Notes: generated by a model not told the origin, from the letters alone. 64,000 nucleotides of DNA from Timema cristinae (GCA_039000515.1 JBCFYV010000012.1:44733535-44797534), one strand, 5' to 3'; counted from the stretch's first letter, positions 33,640 through 44,812 are shown. Numbers and translations: made by a program.

Positions 33640-36603
33640 GTGGCAAAAGCGAAGTACTGCCACACATGCATCTACTGTTACGAAACATCATACTCAACGA
33701 TATATATTCAGTGATAAGTTCAGAAATTACGGAATAAAACGTCGACTCCCAACTGCATGCAAGGATAACTAAACATATGGTAAATGACCCATATTTCTTT
33801 TGAGTTGATCTTCACCATGGATGCAGAAAAAATTATCCAAAGAGCTACATTGATGGGAATGATGAATACCACAAATACCGCAGATGTCATCCCGACAATG
33901 CAGGGTGCTTGGCCAAGATATGTTCTTGACCGTTGAAGATAGACAATCGTTGGGCAATCCCGCTAAATCCCGTTCTGTTGAGAGTGTTTGATTCCCAAAC
34001 TAATTTGGAGTTGTGCAGTGTCATCAATTTCATTAAGTATGTATGTAAGTAAATCAATAAATGAAGTGATCAAGGTATTAACTTAGTATTAGCTTAGCCA
34101 ACAAAGTGGAACAATTTCAGTTGGGATTATTATGTATTTATCTATCCATCTTGAAAATGGACACTGTGTAAATTTTACCTGGAGTAATGCCACTGGTGTC
34201 ACTAACAACCCATGGGGCACACCATTAACAATCTTACCCAAACTGTGCGATGAAGATCCCTTCGCGAAGACGCTTACTTGTAATGAGTTTGCTTCATATA
34301 GTTTTTAGATATTTAAGAAATTCCACTACCAAAATCAAGATGTTTCTGTTAAGGAACCCACCTCCCAAGTAATGAAGGATGATTATTCCCTCATTGGGGT
34401 ATGAATCAGACACATAAGTAACATAGTGTGTTATTATTTGACAATGCAGTTCCATGTCACAAAAGGTCGAACATGATTTGAAAAGTTACGTACCATGAAT
34501 GGCATAACCCTCACATCCTACCAATTAGTTTGCAAAGCACTGGGACTCTAAGAGGATAACTCGCACTGGAGCAGTAGTTTAGCTAAAGCCAATTTGTGTC
34601 GTTCTTCTTCCTAACCCAGATATTTGTTCTCTATCATATTAATATTTTTCACGTGACAGTTCCTTGCTTGCCCACAGGGAACGCATATTGAAAGATATTG
34701 AAGATAAAATCTGAGCAGAGCGATCGGTAGAATATTTGGACTTCAATGAAGATATTTTAAATGCAGGTTAAAGTGAACTCAACCAAACTATAAGGTTTAT
34801 CTTCAATAATATCATGAAGGACTTGAGTCCTCTTCTACCCCGCATTTTTTACGAATGTATAATCTATAAAGACTATTTGAGAGAAACCACAATCAAACGG
34901 CCATTTATTTTACAAACTTTTGATATAAACAACTCTCTATTGAACACAGAACTACTTACCCTATACATAAAGGTATTATAGTGTTTTAAATCCCGTAGAA
35001 AAAGTGCTCTTTAATAAAGCGTTCAAAGGTAAAGAAAATGCTTTTATAGTTAAATTAATATTTGATAAGCTCAGGTTTTAGGTTTGTGTTGCCTTTTTAG
35101 TGGCTTCGTCGGGTATAGTGGCTACTTTGTTAGAAAAGGAAATAACAGCGAGGACGACATTTAAATGATATTTTGCAATTTTTTTAACTAACAAATTGCG
35201 GTGTGCATTATATCGGAGCAAAGTTTCCATCAAAAAAATTATTGAAGAATTATCTATTATATTATGGAATGAGAATAAAATGTAACATAAAATTTCAACT
35301 GAAGATCTAGATATAACTATTAGAGATCTCAAAAGGAACAATGTGCTCATCGGATGCATTGCCATGCTGTTCTCAGAAGACTTACGACGAATTCTACCTG
35401 TAATTCCAAGAGTCACTGGATCTGACGAGGTCAACGCTTACTTGAAAATATTCTACATATTTCCAAACGTTGTGAAATTCTCTCTATAAACCAACGTGCA
35501 TATTTACCTGTGCGAAGAGAAAAACTAGACTATATATTGCTGAAACTTTGCAATAGAGTCTTCTCATGTCACGAAAGCAAGGTGTCCTTGAATAAGTCCC
35601 ATATATGCGTCGTAGTCAAGGATATCAAAGAATTAGTCCAATTTATTTATGCCAATATAATACATATTCTGCAAAACAAGCTTCTATCGTTGTTCCAGGA
35701 TCAAGCTATTATTATTAATTATTATTATTATTATTATTATTATATTATTATTATTATTATTATTAGCACCGCGTCTTACTACCCGTTCGGGTTGTACGCA
35801 CTTACGCTAATGTGTAATGGTAGGGTGATTGTGAGATGAAATGAAGGACCTACAGTTTAACGTGGAATCCGAACCACGGTGGAGGCCTGGAATTCCCACA
35901 TTAACAATATATCTTGTCAGAGGTGAAGAAGGGTTTGGAAATCAGATAAATCTGTGCCAGGACGAGGATTGAACCCCGGCCGCCAGCACAGAAGTCTGAC
36001 ACCTTACCCCTAGACCACCAGGTCACCTACATCAAGCTATTCTAGCTCCAAAAATTAATCAGCTGGAAAAATTAATTAATTAATGTATTTTAAACTAGTT
36101 CAAAGTGCCATCCTGCACTTACATGTAATTACAGTGTTTAATTATTGTTTAATTCCCTTACACCATTCAAATTATCCATTCAAGATCTTAATCTAAAATT
36201 TGAGCATCATCATATTGTGCGTGATTTGAACCTAACTAAACTATGTAATTGGGAGCCATTTACAACTAAACGGTCCGCAAAACTTTATCGTAGGAGTGAA
36301 TGTTATGACAGACTTTACTAAGGGAGAATGGTCGTAATACAAAGAATACCCATGATTCCATCAGACCTGCCGTTCCAGTTTAAATGCATACAATTTCCTA
36401 TCATGGTTTGCCATTCGATGGCAATCAACACAGCACAAGAACAAACCCTTAAAGTGCCAAGCATTGATCCTTCGGCAAGAGTTAATCACCTGGAGTGTAT
36501 GTGGTGTGTTTCTGTGATAGTTCTAGCAGCCACCTGTAAATGCTCGCTCCTCCTGATTAAACCACTAGCATCATTTACAAAGAGGCCTTGCCTTAAATTT
36601 TGA
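33640..36603 (+). pseudogene. Decayed Helitron Rep/helicase gene
   Basis: Read across stops and frameshifts, this is the rolling-circle transposase of Helitrons: an HUH-type Rep nuclease fused to a Pif1-like helicase. Rep part: WQKR (33641), LPHMHLLLL with the metal-binding HxH (33663-33671), KHMVNDP (about 33768), CRKNYPKSY and YHKYRR (33820-33900), IDNRWAIPLNP (33939-33971), LCDEDPFAKTL (about 34242-34275), FEKLRTMNG (about 34477). Helicase part: LNQTIRFIFNNIM (about 34776), a ruined Walker A region near 35023 (GKENAF), ASSGIVATLL (35101), IILWNE in place of the DE box (about 35257), RRILPVIPR (about 35388), ELVQFIY, QAI|LAPK interrupted by a SINE, RIPMIPSDLPFQFK (36343) and AINTAQEQTLKV (about 36421). 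Motif order equals the family's. Multiple stops and the lost Walker A show it is dead. Terminal TC and CTRR ends were not located. Confidence 0.92.
35711..36030 (-). mobile_element. SINE-D inserted in the Helitron gene
   Basis: Full-length minus-strand copy with a long (TAA)n tail (about 35711-35765). The 11-bp duplication atcaagctatt at 35700-35710 and 36031-36041 is perfect. Removing the SINE and one duplicate restores the helicase reading ...QAI then LAPK..., so the insertion hit coding sequence of the Helitron. Confidence 0.93.
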
Positions 36604-36780
36604 TACTTCTTTCTTTCAAATATTACATATATTCTGTGTTTCTAATCTTAAAATAGAAATATTAACTAGATTGAATTCTTTGATTTTGAAGATAAATCTT
36701 TTTTCAACTCCAAAGATTTAATTTAGGTAATTTCTACCAAATGCGTTGCGTGATTTTATCGCTCTGGGATTAGAAACATT

Positions 36781-37009
36781 TTAGCACCGCGTCTTACTAT
36801 CCGTTCGGGTTATATGCTTATGTATTAATTACGCAAATAGTAGTATGCATTATGAAGGTTATAAATTGAAGAAGTGTACCCACAAATGCGTAGAGGGATA
36901 GTGGAAAACCATTGTGACAAACCACCCTCAGTAGCCTACACCCGACCGATATTATGACCTCAACCTCTCTGTAATCGACAATCTAGTCTACTGCGATCGT
37001 GGTGCGTTA
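36781..37009 (-). mobile_element. SINE-L copy, tail and body part (split by Harbinger)
   Basis: Tail (tagcaccgcgtcttactatc), body (gtgtacccacaaatgcgtag), B-box area and most of the variable arm. The head stops at the TTA of 37007-37009. It resumes at 37661 with ttaggcaaggtgcccaccga, ending near 37690. Confidence 0.85.
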
Positions 37010-37660
37010 ATTTAAGTCCACACTCACATAAAAAATCGTGCTACTCCTGTCTATAGACAATGTTCCAAGATTGTCTGTAGATGAAAGGGAACAAAAGGGG
37101 TGTTCTGCGACTCCCTATAGAGCAAAATCGCATGTCTATGGTTTCCCATTCGAGATGGGAAACTTGAGACAAGTTGCGCAACCTTTCGTAGTGTGGACGT
37201 GTGATAGACCAAAACCATTCAGTTTAAAGTCCAGCTTGCCAACCTGAGAGAAGCTGGTATGGTTTTCTCTAAATCTGGTTTTCTCTTTTGATATTTTGCT
37301 TCCAACCATCCGAAGCAATTCTTCAAAGTCTGAGATAGTTAAACGAGTAAAATTTCTAAAACCTTAACCATCTTATAGTTTCACTCTTTCTAGAAGATTG
37401 GTCCCAAATTTAAGGCCATTAGAAAAAAGGTTCCGTGTCCACCAACTTTTTTTAAATCTTTTTTTGGTGATAATTTATTATGATTACCAAACAATCAATG
37501 ATGCCACAGGCAGCAACAACGTTCATAGTGCTGCGGGGACTAAATGAAGGTACGGACATGTGACAAAGTCTATAGACCACATTGAGATTTGTTCGCGATT
37601 GTCTATAGACAAAATCCGCGATGACAGTCGCGTGAGTTTGTCTATGAGTGTGGAAAAGCC
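37010..37660 (-). mobile_element. PIF/Harbinger deletion derivative inside a SINE-L
   Basis: Ends are related inverted repeats: atttaagtccacactcac on the left and the complement of tgagtgtggaaaagcc on the right. TTA is repeated at both sides (37007-37009 and 37661-37663), the 3-bp duplication known for this superfamily. Inside is a minus-strand scrap of the transposase gene. Internal tctatagaca motifs recur near both ends (37050-37080, 37570-37615). Confidence 0.8.
37222..37364 (-). pseudogene. Harbinger transposase fragment
   Basis: The minus strand reads FRNFTRLTISDFEELL, then RMVGSKISKEKTRFRE, and after a one-base frame change IPASLRLA. This matches the N-terminal conserved block of Harbinger nucleases (RNFxRMS..DFEELL...VxPxIxKxxTxFRxxIPxxxRLAxTLRFLA). 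The catalytic DDE region is missing, so the parent element is a deletion derivative. Confidence 0.85.
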
Positions 37661-37663
37661 TTA

Positions 37664-37690
37664 GGCAAGGTGCCCACCGAAGTGGGTAGA
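37664..37690 (-). mobile_element. Remainder of the split SINE-L head
   Basis: ggcaaggtgcccaccgaagtgggtag continues the SINE-L head interrupted at 37009 (normal order: cttagaccatgcggccaccg). Confidence 0.75.
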
Positions 37691-37822
37691 AACGTTATTG
37701 TTTCAATGAACATTTTTAAAAACAAATATTAACGCGAGAGAAGATGTGGGCAAAAGCTAGTAAGATATAATTGGTTGAAAATATATAAATGAAAATATCT
37801 GTATTTATATTATTTATTTAGA

Positions 37823-37923
37823 TACGCATTTGTGGGTACACTTCTTCTATTTATAACCTTCATAATGCATACTACTGTTTGCGTAATTAATACATAAGCA
37901 TATAACCCGAACGGATAGTAAGA
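37823..37923 (+). repeat. Inverted duplicate of the neighbouring SINE-L tail
   Basis: This 101-bp stretch is the reverse complement of 36792-36892 with two differences. It shares private changes of that copy (aaccttcataatgcatacta), unlike any other SINE in the window. It has no head and no (TAA)n, so it arose by inverted duplication rather than retroposition. Confidence 0.9.
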
Positions 37924-38343
37924 CCATACTATCCATACATAATACAAGAAAATTATCTTGAAATTTGTATCCACTATTATCGTATGGATGTCCTATAAAT
38001 CCCTAATTTCTCCTCACAATGAACTCGCTACGTTAATAAGAAACAACTTAGGGGTTTCTATTTATATAGCATGTATGTAGGTATTTAATTTGGTATCAAC
38101 ATGTAAGGCCTTTTGGGACAACTTGTATATAATTTACACTAATTGGTGAGTGTATTTGCTCTGTTATATCATAAAAAATATAGTTGAAGTCACTAATAAT
38201 AATCATAGGCTGTATATATTTGCAAAACTTCTTAACGGTCACCGGGATTTACCACAAACCCCGTAATTAAGACAAGCAAGTAATTTGATTTACTCCATTT
38301 TCGCCTGGGTACGACGGCTAGCTATTTTTTTTTCTTCGCATAT

Positions 38344-38573
38344 TACCACCCTTTCAGGCTATTTGCATACAATGTACTACTCTAGTGAAGTGGAAATGAA
38401 TAGTATAGAGTTTAGAGGATATACATCCTCATTTGTGTGGAGGGAAAGTGTGAAATTATTTATTAAAAATAATCCTCTTTAAACCCGACAGGAATTCGAA
38501 CCCCTATCTCTCAACCACAGGCAATCCAGTTTAACATGAGTGGCACATGTGGTTAAACCATGCGACCACCAAG
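38344..38573 (-). mobile_element. SINE-L copy, near full length
   Basis: Decayed tail (accaccctttcaggctattt), body (ggatatacatcctcatttgt), B box (ggaattcgaaccc) and head (accatgcgaccaccaagta) on the minus strand. Confidence 0.8.
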
Positions 38574-38982
38574 TATTATTATTATCTTTAATATGCAATA
38601 TTGTTTTTATAGTAATTAATAAGTGTTCAAAATTGATTAAAACAAAAACAATAAGCTCTAATAATGATTTTAATTTTATCTATAAAATATGACTGAACAT
38701 GCCATAAATCATTATTTGTGGGCTGTAAAAAAAGATTATTAAATCATTATCAGGTTAGAATAAAATCTTGCATAAAAATACGAATAAAAGAATTATCCTA
38801 TATATAGCTAACATTTAGTTATAACTCAAATTAAGAAAGTTAATTAATATAGAAGCAAATATCAATAAATTATTTCTTCTGATGTGTAAAATGTATTTTT
38901 TGACAATCTTGAACACTTCGTTGGAGGAATGTATTAATTAAAAAATATTATACAATTATAATTATTTATTGAAATAAGTATA

Positions 38983-39500
38983 ATAATAATAATAATAATA
39001 ATAATGCATTACTACCTTCCGGCGGAAGTCTATTTAAAAGACTAAGGGAACCACAATTCAATACGTAGATAATTTTCGTATTAATAATAACACGACATCG
39101 GTGGATAGGCCACAACACAGGTATTCGCGGAAGCTGCCGACAGCAGTGCTACTGGGGTGGAACGACGGAACTTCTCTGTCGGGGTTTTTCACTTGAAACG
39201 AAACGAAGTATCGACTGTCGGACCTCACCTGCGCTAGTGGCCAGTGAGGCGTTGAGGCGACGGACGTTATAGCTACGTAGGCACGTGCTATACACCCGAG
39301 GTATAGTCAACTTTCAAAAGTACACTTCGTTGCAAAGAAGTGACGTTCATATAGTCTTTGGTGAAATTGTGCCGTAAAATTCGTTGCAAGGAAGTGACAA
39401 CCATAGTCTTTGGTGGTCTTTGGTAATAGCCGTACACTTCGTCACAAAGAAGTGACAACCATAGTCATTGGTAATCGTTAGTAATAGTGAGTCGTAAACC
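38983..39500 (-). mobile_element. Possible LINE or SINE 3' region with related tail
   Basis: On the minus strand the segment ends ccggaaggtagtaatgc then (ATT)n, resembling the SINE tail ccgaacgggtagtaagacgc. Upstream it is GC-rich and unlike SINE bodies. It contains three spaced copies of a self-complementary motif, cttcgttgcaaagaagtgac (about 39325, 39381, 39437 on plus, with changes). It could be the 3' untranslated end of the LINE that mobilises the SINEs, or another SINE. No reverse transcriptase is visible. Confidence 0.4.
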
Positions 39501-39519
39501 TCTAATCAAAATTATTTTA

Positions 39520-40386
39520 GCATTTTACTACCGCATTTACCTTGTTTACTGTTTTACCCCGCTCAGCCCGTTAACCCAATATACTCCTAAAGGCCCATTT
39601 GGAACTTTTTGCCCTTTCTAACCCATTTACACTTTTTTACTTTTTCAACACTCTTTATAATCTTTCACCCCATTAACCCTTATACACTTCTTACACTTTT
39701 TACCCTTTTTAAACTATTTTTTCTTTTACCGTTTTATTTCTTATACCCATTTTAAAATTGATAGACTTTTTATTTTTACAAGATTTAATTTTTGCTCTTT
39801 TTATTTGACCTTTTAACCATTTTCATTATAGTTTGGCTTCATAGCCCTTTTTTTAATTTTTCCCATTATGATCTTTTTCAACACTTTTGCTATTTTAGTT
39901 TTACAACCCATTTGATTAGATTTACTCTGTACTCTTTTTATCCTTTTAAGATTTTTTGCCCTTTTCGTACTTCTTACGCATTTTTATATTAATTACCTGG
40001 CTTATCCCCGGAGAAATAATTAAGGGTAAGAAGGTCTAAAATGTGTAAAAAAGTGCATTAAGGACATAATGTAAAAAAACTAAAAAAATCAAAAAAATCT
40101 AATCTTATTAAAAAAAATTGTTTAAATGGTAATTAAAAAAGAAATCAAGTTTAAAATCGATTAGAAGAAAGTAAAAGTTCGAAATGCTAAAAAAGGTATA
40201 AATAGGACAAAAAGGTAAAAAGTTTTGTATGGGTTAAAAGAGTAAAAAGGTTAAAATGGGTAAAATGGGTCAAAGGGAAAGAAAATATAAATAGGATCAA
40301 AAGTAAATGTAATCAATGTTTTAAAATTCTGCCTTCCAGGTACACATGTTCGTGCAAGAGGTCTAGCTACTTTAACTCGCATTGAA

Positions 40387-40424
<38 letters not shown>

Positions 40425-40800
40425 GCACCGCGTCTTACTACCCGTTCGGGTTATATGCACTTACGCTAATGTGTAATGGTAGGGTGATTGTAAGATGAAA
40501 TGAAGGACCTACAGTTTAGCGTGGAATCCGAACCACGGTGGCAGCCTGGCATTCCACACATTCACAAGATGTCGCATTGAATAACTCTATGAAAAGTGTT
40601 ACTAAACCTATATCGCGAAGTTATTAGAATATATCTTCATTTTTTAAATTTTTAATTAGTTTAAAAAAAACTCAGATCAATGTTTTATAACTCTTGCTTA
40701 GAGGTGCACATGTTCATGGGTAGTTTTAGAATTTCAGACCTCTGCCTGCAGTAGATATTGCACAACGCTTTTGACATACGAACAAACTCTTCATTTTATT
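39520..40800 (-). repeat. Composite repeat, copy 1 (pyrimidine/purine arms)
   Basis: From 39520 to about 39980 the plus strand is dominated by ttttaccc-like pyrimidine runs. From about 40020 to 40325 it is dominated by gggtaaaa-like purine runs. At the switch lies ggcttatccccggagaaata. The same layout occurs inverted at 48540-49445, and both copies share flanking sequence (40605-40800 here, 48005-48205 there, with gcagaggtctgaaatt on the minus strand). A SINE-D interrupts this copy. The two arms could pair as a long imperfect hairpin. Confidence 0.7.
40389..40571 (-). mobile_element. SINE-D, 5'-truncated, with target-site duplication
   Basis: Has the (TAA)n, tail and body but stops in the body at cacaagatg, lacking the tRNA head. 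The 12-bp duplication tcgcattgaata at 40377-40388 and 40572-40583 is perfect, so truncation happened during insertion, as in target-primed reverse transcription. Confidence 0.9.
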
Positions 40801-40841
40801 AATATTGGTTCTATGAAATAAGATGTTTTAAATTATATTCA

Positions 40842-40860
40842 ATATATATATATATATATA
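40842..40860. repeat. (AT)n microsatellite
   Basis: Uninterrupted AT dinucleotides. Confidence 0.9.
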
Positions 40861-40996
40861 ACCAGGTATAATTAAATATATTTATTTTCCAAGTTTTTTT
40901 TAAAACTTATTATTGAATTCAAAATTTAATAAAGGGCACGTACATATATCAATACACTCAAGGATACACGTAATCCTATTATTCCTCTTCTCTAAT

Positions 40997-41389
40997 TCAT
41001 ACAAGTATAGTTAAAAAGACAATATTTAATTTGAATAATAGACCCTCCCTTTTATTAACGCAGGAAGTAGTCTCTGTTAAATAAAAATATTCTTCTTCAA
41101 ACCATTTTAGAGAAGCACGCACGTGTTTCTCTAATAGAAAAAAACAACCCAACCTAACATGAATAGTTACATATTCTAAGAGTAGTTTTCCGGACTGCAA
41201 TCCTTCACATACAGACCCTCTTTCTCCACACCTACCTCCCCAATCCCGTTTCCCACTTTCCTTTTCCTGCCCCCCATGACATGTGGTAGGATGTAGCCTA
41301 ATATGGAACACCAGGGTGCGTGCAATATGGAACGGTGAAAGGAAATAAATAGCAACTAATTGGTTAATGTTGTGTTTTCTCTCTATCAA
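40997..41389 (-). CDS. Longest open frame, unrecognised and doubtful
   Basis: 130 codons from ATG at 41389. The predicted protein starts MIERKHNINQLVAIYFL, has a G/K/R-rich middle (GGQEKESGKRDWGGRCG) and ends LFKLNIVFLTILV. No domain, signal or coiled coil that I recognise. It stands out only by length. It may be chance in a locally GC-richer patch, or a fragment of a mobile element. Confidence 0.15.
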   Translation of the reverse strand: MIERKHNINQLVAIYFLSPFHIARTLVFHIRLHPTTCHGGQEKESGKRDWGGRCGERGSVCEGLQSGKLLLEYVTIHVRLGCFFLLEKHVRASLKWFEEEYFYLTETTSCVNKREGLLFKLNIVFLTILV

Positions 41390-41535
41390 GCTGTCACCCC
41401 TCGCGAGGTCCTAAAAGGAAGTGTGGATGAAAGAGAAAATGACAACTCATTACTGAACCAAAAATTAGTGTAATTATTTTATATTATAATTTTTACCATG
41501 ACGGCTGTAATGTCTCACTCAATTTGTATCCACAT

Positions 41536-41716
41536 CAGTGGTCACATTGTCTACGGCTTAAGGCGCGTAATGAATCTGGTTAGGGGTAAGGAGGAGTCTA
41601 AAATTCGGTGCAATAGGAAATGATGGAAGGTTAGTATTGGGACCTCCACATGTTAATTAAAACTGTATTTTTGTCATTCTCTGTGAACCCTAATGTGGGT
41701 GCACTTCCAGTGAAAA
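41536..41716 (+). mobile_element. SINE copy, diverged (L-like)
   Basis: Head-like cagtggtcacattgtctacggcttaaggcgcg and body-like cctaatgtgggtgcacttcc in plus orientation. B box and tail cannot be read. Confidence 0.45.
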
Positions 41717-42184
41717 TCTTCCTTAAAAATAATATTTTTTTGTGTGTGTGTATTGCATATCTTGCGAACCAATCAATTTACCCGTGTATTTTGATAAACT
41801 ATGTTGAGGGATAGTGAGAAACTACTCTGAAAATATATTAGGATTTGAACCATTCACCACCTGAAAAATTAAACTGGAATAAACTGGAATAAACTGGGTA
41901 TGCACTGATGCCGGAAAACCCTCGAATTAGGCCAATACTAACTCCTGATCTAGGCCTATATGTGATAGTTGATAAACTATCACTTTGCTTTACGCATAAG
42001 AGGTTAATACTAATGGTTCTGTTCAAGATTTACTTGGTTTTTAGCTCGTACTCTGATTAAAGTTAACAATCATAAATTTGGAGAGAGAAATCTCAACAAT
42101 GCCATATGTAATCAACTCTCATAGAACAACGTTTAAAAAATGGATATGGAAGAAACTGTCTCTGAAAAGCAATATTTAAAATAA

Positions 42185-42345
42185 CCAGCATCGCTGGGCA
42201 CACGGGACAATGCATCAAACTCGTCTGGTCTGGTTTGTAAATGACGAGAGTTTAAGGCTAAAATAGCAATTGATTTTCCCCCTGAATGGTTTTACATTCC
42301 CCCTCCTCAAACAACTTTGCACATTTCCTTCAAATTTTATCTTCT
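42185..42345 (+). mobile_element. SINE-W copy
   Basis: Head aaactcgtctggtctggttt and body caaattttatcttcttctg correspond to the copy at 56140 (aaactcatttggtctggcta, gaattttatcttcctt). The tail is not seen. Confidence 0.5.
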
Positions 42346-42413
42346 TCTGCCCTACCCTACTATGGTAGTTAAAATTTTGATAGTCTGGAGGGATGAAACA
42401 AAATATAATTATA

Positions 42414-42419
<6 letters not shown>

Positions 42420-42465
<46 letters not shown>
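42420..42465. repeat. (AT)n microsatellite
   Basis: About 46 bp of uninterrupted AT dinucleotides. Confidence 0.95.
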
Positions 42466-42468
<3 letters not shown>

Positions 42469-43409
42469 TCAAGACATTTTATTTGAAAAGCATTATAGAA
42501 AAATGGTATTATTTGATATGTTACTTATTATATCGTGGGTATATATTCCGGTGTCCTTGGGGAAAGCATTGTGGACTGAACCTTGTGACCCGACAATCTC
42601 CTCTAACTGCCCTTAAAAAAAAAGGATGACTTACGTGACAACGTACATTTTTAATATCACGCATGAATTCACAAGGACGTGAATTGGAACGACCTTAAAA
42701 ACCTTCTCAGTCCAACAAATCGAAGAGACGGTAATGTCCAAAAATGACCTCCATGTAGGGAGAAAAGAATCACCCTTTCCTCTGAAAAATTCTCACAAAG
42801 CAAAAAAAAAAAATCTTTCTCGAGAACAGCAATTTTTGTGATCCGCTAGAGGGGTAGATTTTTGACCCGGACGAATGAGGCGTAGTGGGAGAGATGGTGG
42901 ATTGGATTCGGTTGCAACATTCCGATTTGATACGGAAGCGTGTTTGGATGTGGCCCATCAATGGTACGCATTCATCCGAATAGTCACCCTCCTTTCCTCT
43001 TCATTCCAAAAATATGGCTTGCGGGGTGAAAAGATTCGTGGCAAGAAAAATGTGACGGGAATCGTAAAGATGAAAAATAGCAAAGAAAATTATTTACTTT
43101 ACAAAATTAAACATTTTAGTTTTTCTATAAAAACATTTGTTTAAAAAAGTAACTAGAGTATCATCTTTATGGTTGAATTCTAACTACACTTTGAAATTAA
43201 TATAGCTAATATAAAATAGGCCTTTTCATTATTACGTTAGTTTAAAAACAAAAACACACTTAAAATATTGTTTACATCTATTTTTATTAAAAAAATATTT
43301 CTGAACATTGTATTGTATTAAATGAATATTGTATATATTATATTAGATGAACATTTTGTTTTATATAGATGTAAAAATATGAAATAATTATTATCATTCC
43401 ATTATTTTG
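42466..43409. other. Unassigned interval
   Basis: About 42840-43060 is GC-richer with an 89-codon plus frame (42875-43144) without known motifs. The remainder is AT-rich. Confidence 0.35.
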
Positions 43410-43615
43410 TTCCACGTCTTACCATTCTTCCAAGCACAGTTACACTAATGGGGTAGGTATGAGGAAGGTATAAATTATAATTCAGTTAAAGTATAACTAA
43501 ATTTACGTGAAGAGAAATATAAAACCACCCAAGAAAAATTATCTCAGGACACCCAGCAGGGATTCGTGTCGCAACCTCCACGTTACCAACAATACAGGCT
43601 GGATTAAACTAGGGA
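43410..43615 (-). mobile_element. SINE-L copy, diverged
   Basis: Tail (ttccacgtcttaccattctt), body (ggggtaggtatgaggaaggt) and B-box area (gcagggattcgtgtc) on the minus strand. Confidence 0.65.
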
Positions 43616-44567
43616 GTTTTCTATCCCGTTCAAAGGCAAGTAATCGAAGAGATTCAAATCGTAAAAATTAGATCTTGGTTTCTTTACCAAACCCACTTTT
43701 GATCACCTACATTGATTAAAGTAACCTGAAAATTTAGCATCCTAGTAATATGTTTTATTTGAGTTATTAATTATAATTTAATCTAAAGTGCTATCAAAAA
43801 CTTTCTATGATACTTACTTATGGATTTCTATGTAGTTGCATATCTATTAATTAAACATACTACGAATGTAAATATAAATGTAATATTCTATTCTGCCATT
43901 GTGGTAACATGAGTCTCAAGTTTTCAAATAACGGGCTTTATATGAAAATCAGATTGTAGTCAATGTTGATGTTCTTGAAAAAGATCTAAAGAGCCTTGGT
44001 GACCTAGCAAAGGCCATTTAATAACTACATAAGATGAGGCATTCATTTTTGATCTTCTTGACAACAAAATTATTTTTACATTTTTGTGGCATTCTTTAAA
44101 TTTATAGCGGTAAAAAGTTTAAAAACAACGACACAAATTTTAGTCTATTTGGATAAATGTAACGTTAAAAGTGAATATTAAGATATAAATGTATAAATTA
44201 CAATTTGTCTTGGTCAATAACATCGTAAACAAGACAACCACATGGTCTTAAAGTCAATTTTAACTAATCATTAAAATCTTATCCCCACTTCTGGGGTAAC
44301 ACGTCTCCTCATAACAGAAAGATAACACTATATTTGCAATATATTTTCTCAGAATATTTTACCTACTAAAAAAATAAGGAAGGAATAGTTTTTTTTTTTT
44401 TCATTCCATACAGATAATTATATTAGCGAGTTTTTAGGTAATAGTTCAAATCAAAGTGGCAGCAATAATGTTTACATTATTAAATATTTGTTTCTAGGTA
44501 TGTGTGCTTTGGGTCAAGTTTTTATTAAAATTAATCGTTCAATTTCTTTATTTCAGTTAGTACGTTA
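43616..44567. other. AT-rich interval, nothing recognised
   Basis: No repeat, RNA gene or frame of note. Confidence 0.4.
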
Positions 44568-44812
44568 ACCAATTCGGTGGCTGCATGGTATAAGGCATCC
44601 CTCTCGCAATGCAGTATACTGCTGATTACGAGGAGATTGAGGTTATAATCCTGGTAGAATGTACTAATGTTTTTTTTTATGAAATTTTTTTCACTCTCCT
44701 ACAACGTAAATGTGGGTACACTTCATATAAATTTAACCTTACTAGTTCCTAATACACTAGCGTAATTAGTACATAGGTGTATAACCTGAACAGGTAGTAA
44801 GACGCATTGCTT
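44568..44812 (+). mobile_element. SINE-L copy, full length
   Basis: Head cggtggctgcatggtataag, B-box area gaggttataatcc, body acgtaaatgtgggtacactt, tail aacctgaacaggtagtaaga ending in an A-run. Confidence 0.85.

Noticed and set aside
33769..33957. Minus-strand frame with a Cys/His-rich look (CGICGIHHSHQC)
   Set aside because: The plus strand reads as conserved Helitron Rep sequence, so the zinc-finger look is a shadow.
35078..35434. Minus-strand frame of 118 codons
   Set aside because: It is the antisense shadow of the Helitron helicase region, whose plus-strand motifs (ASSGIVATLL, RRILPVIPR) are clear.
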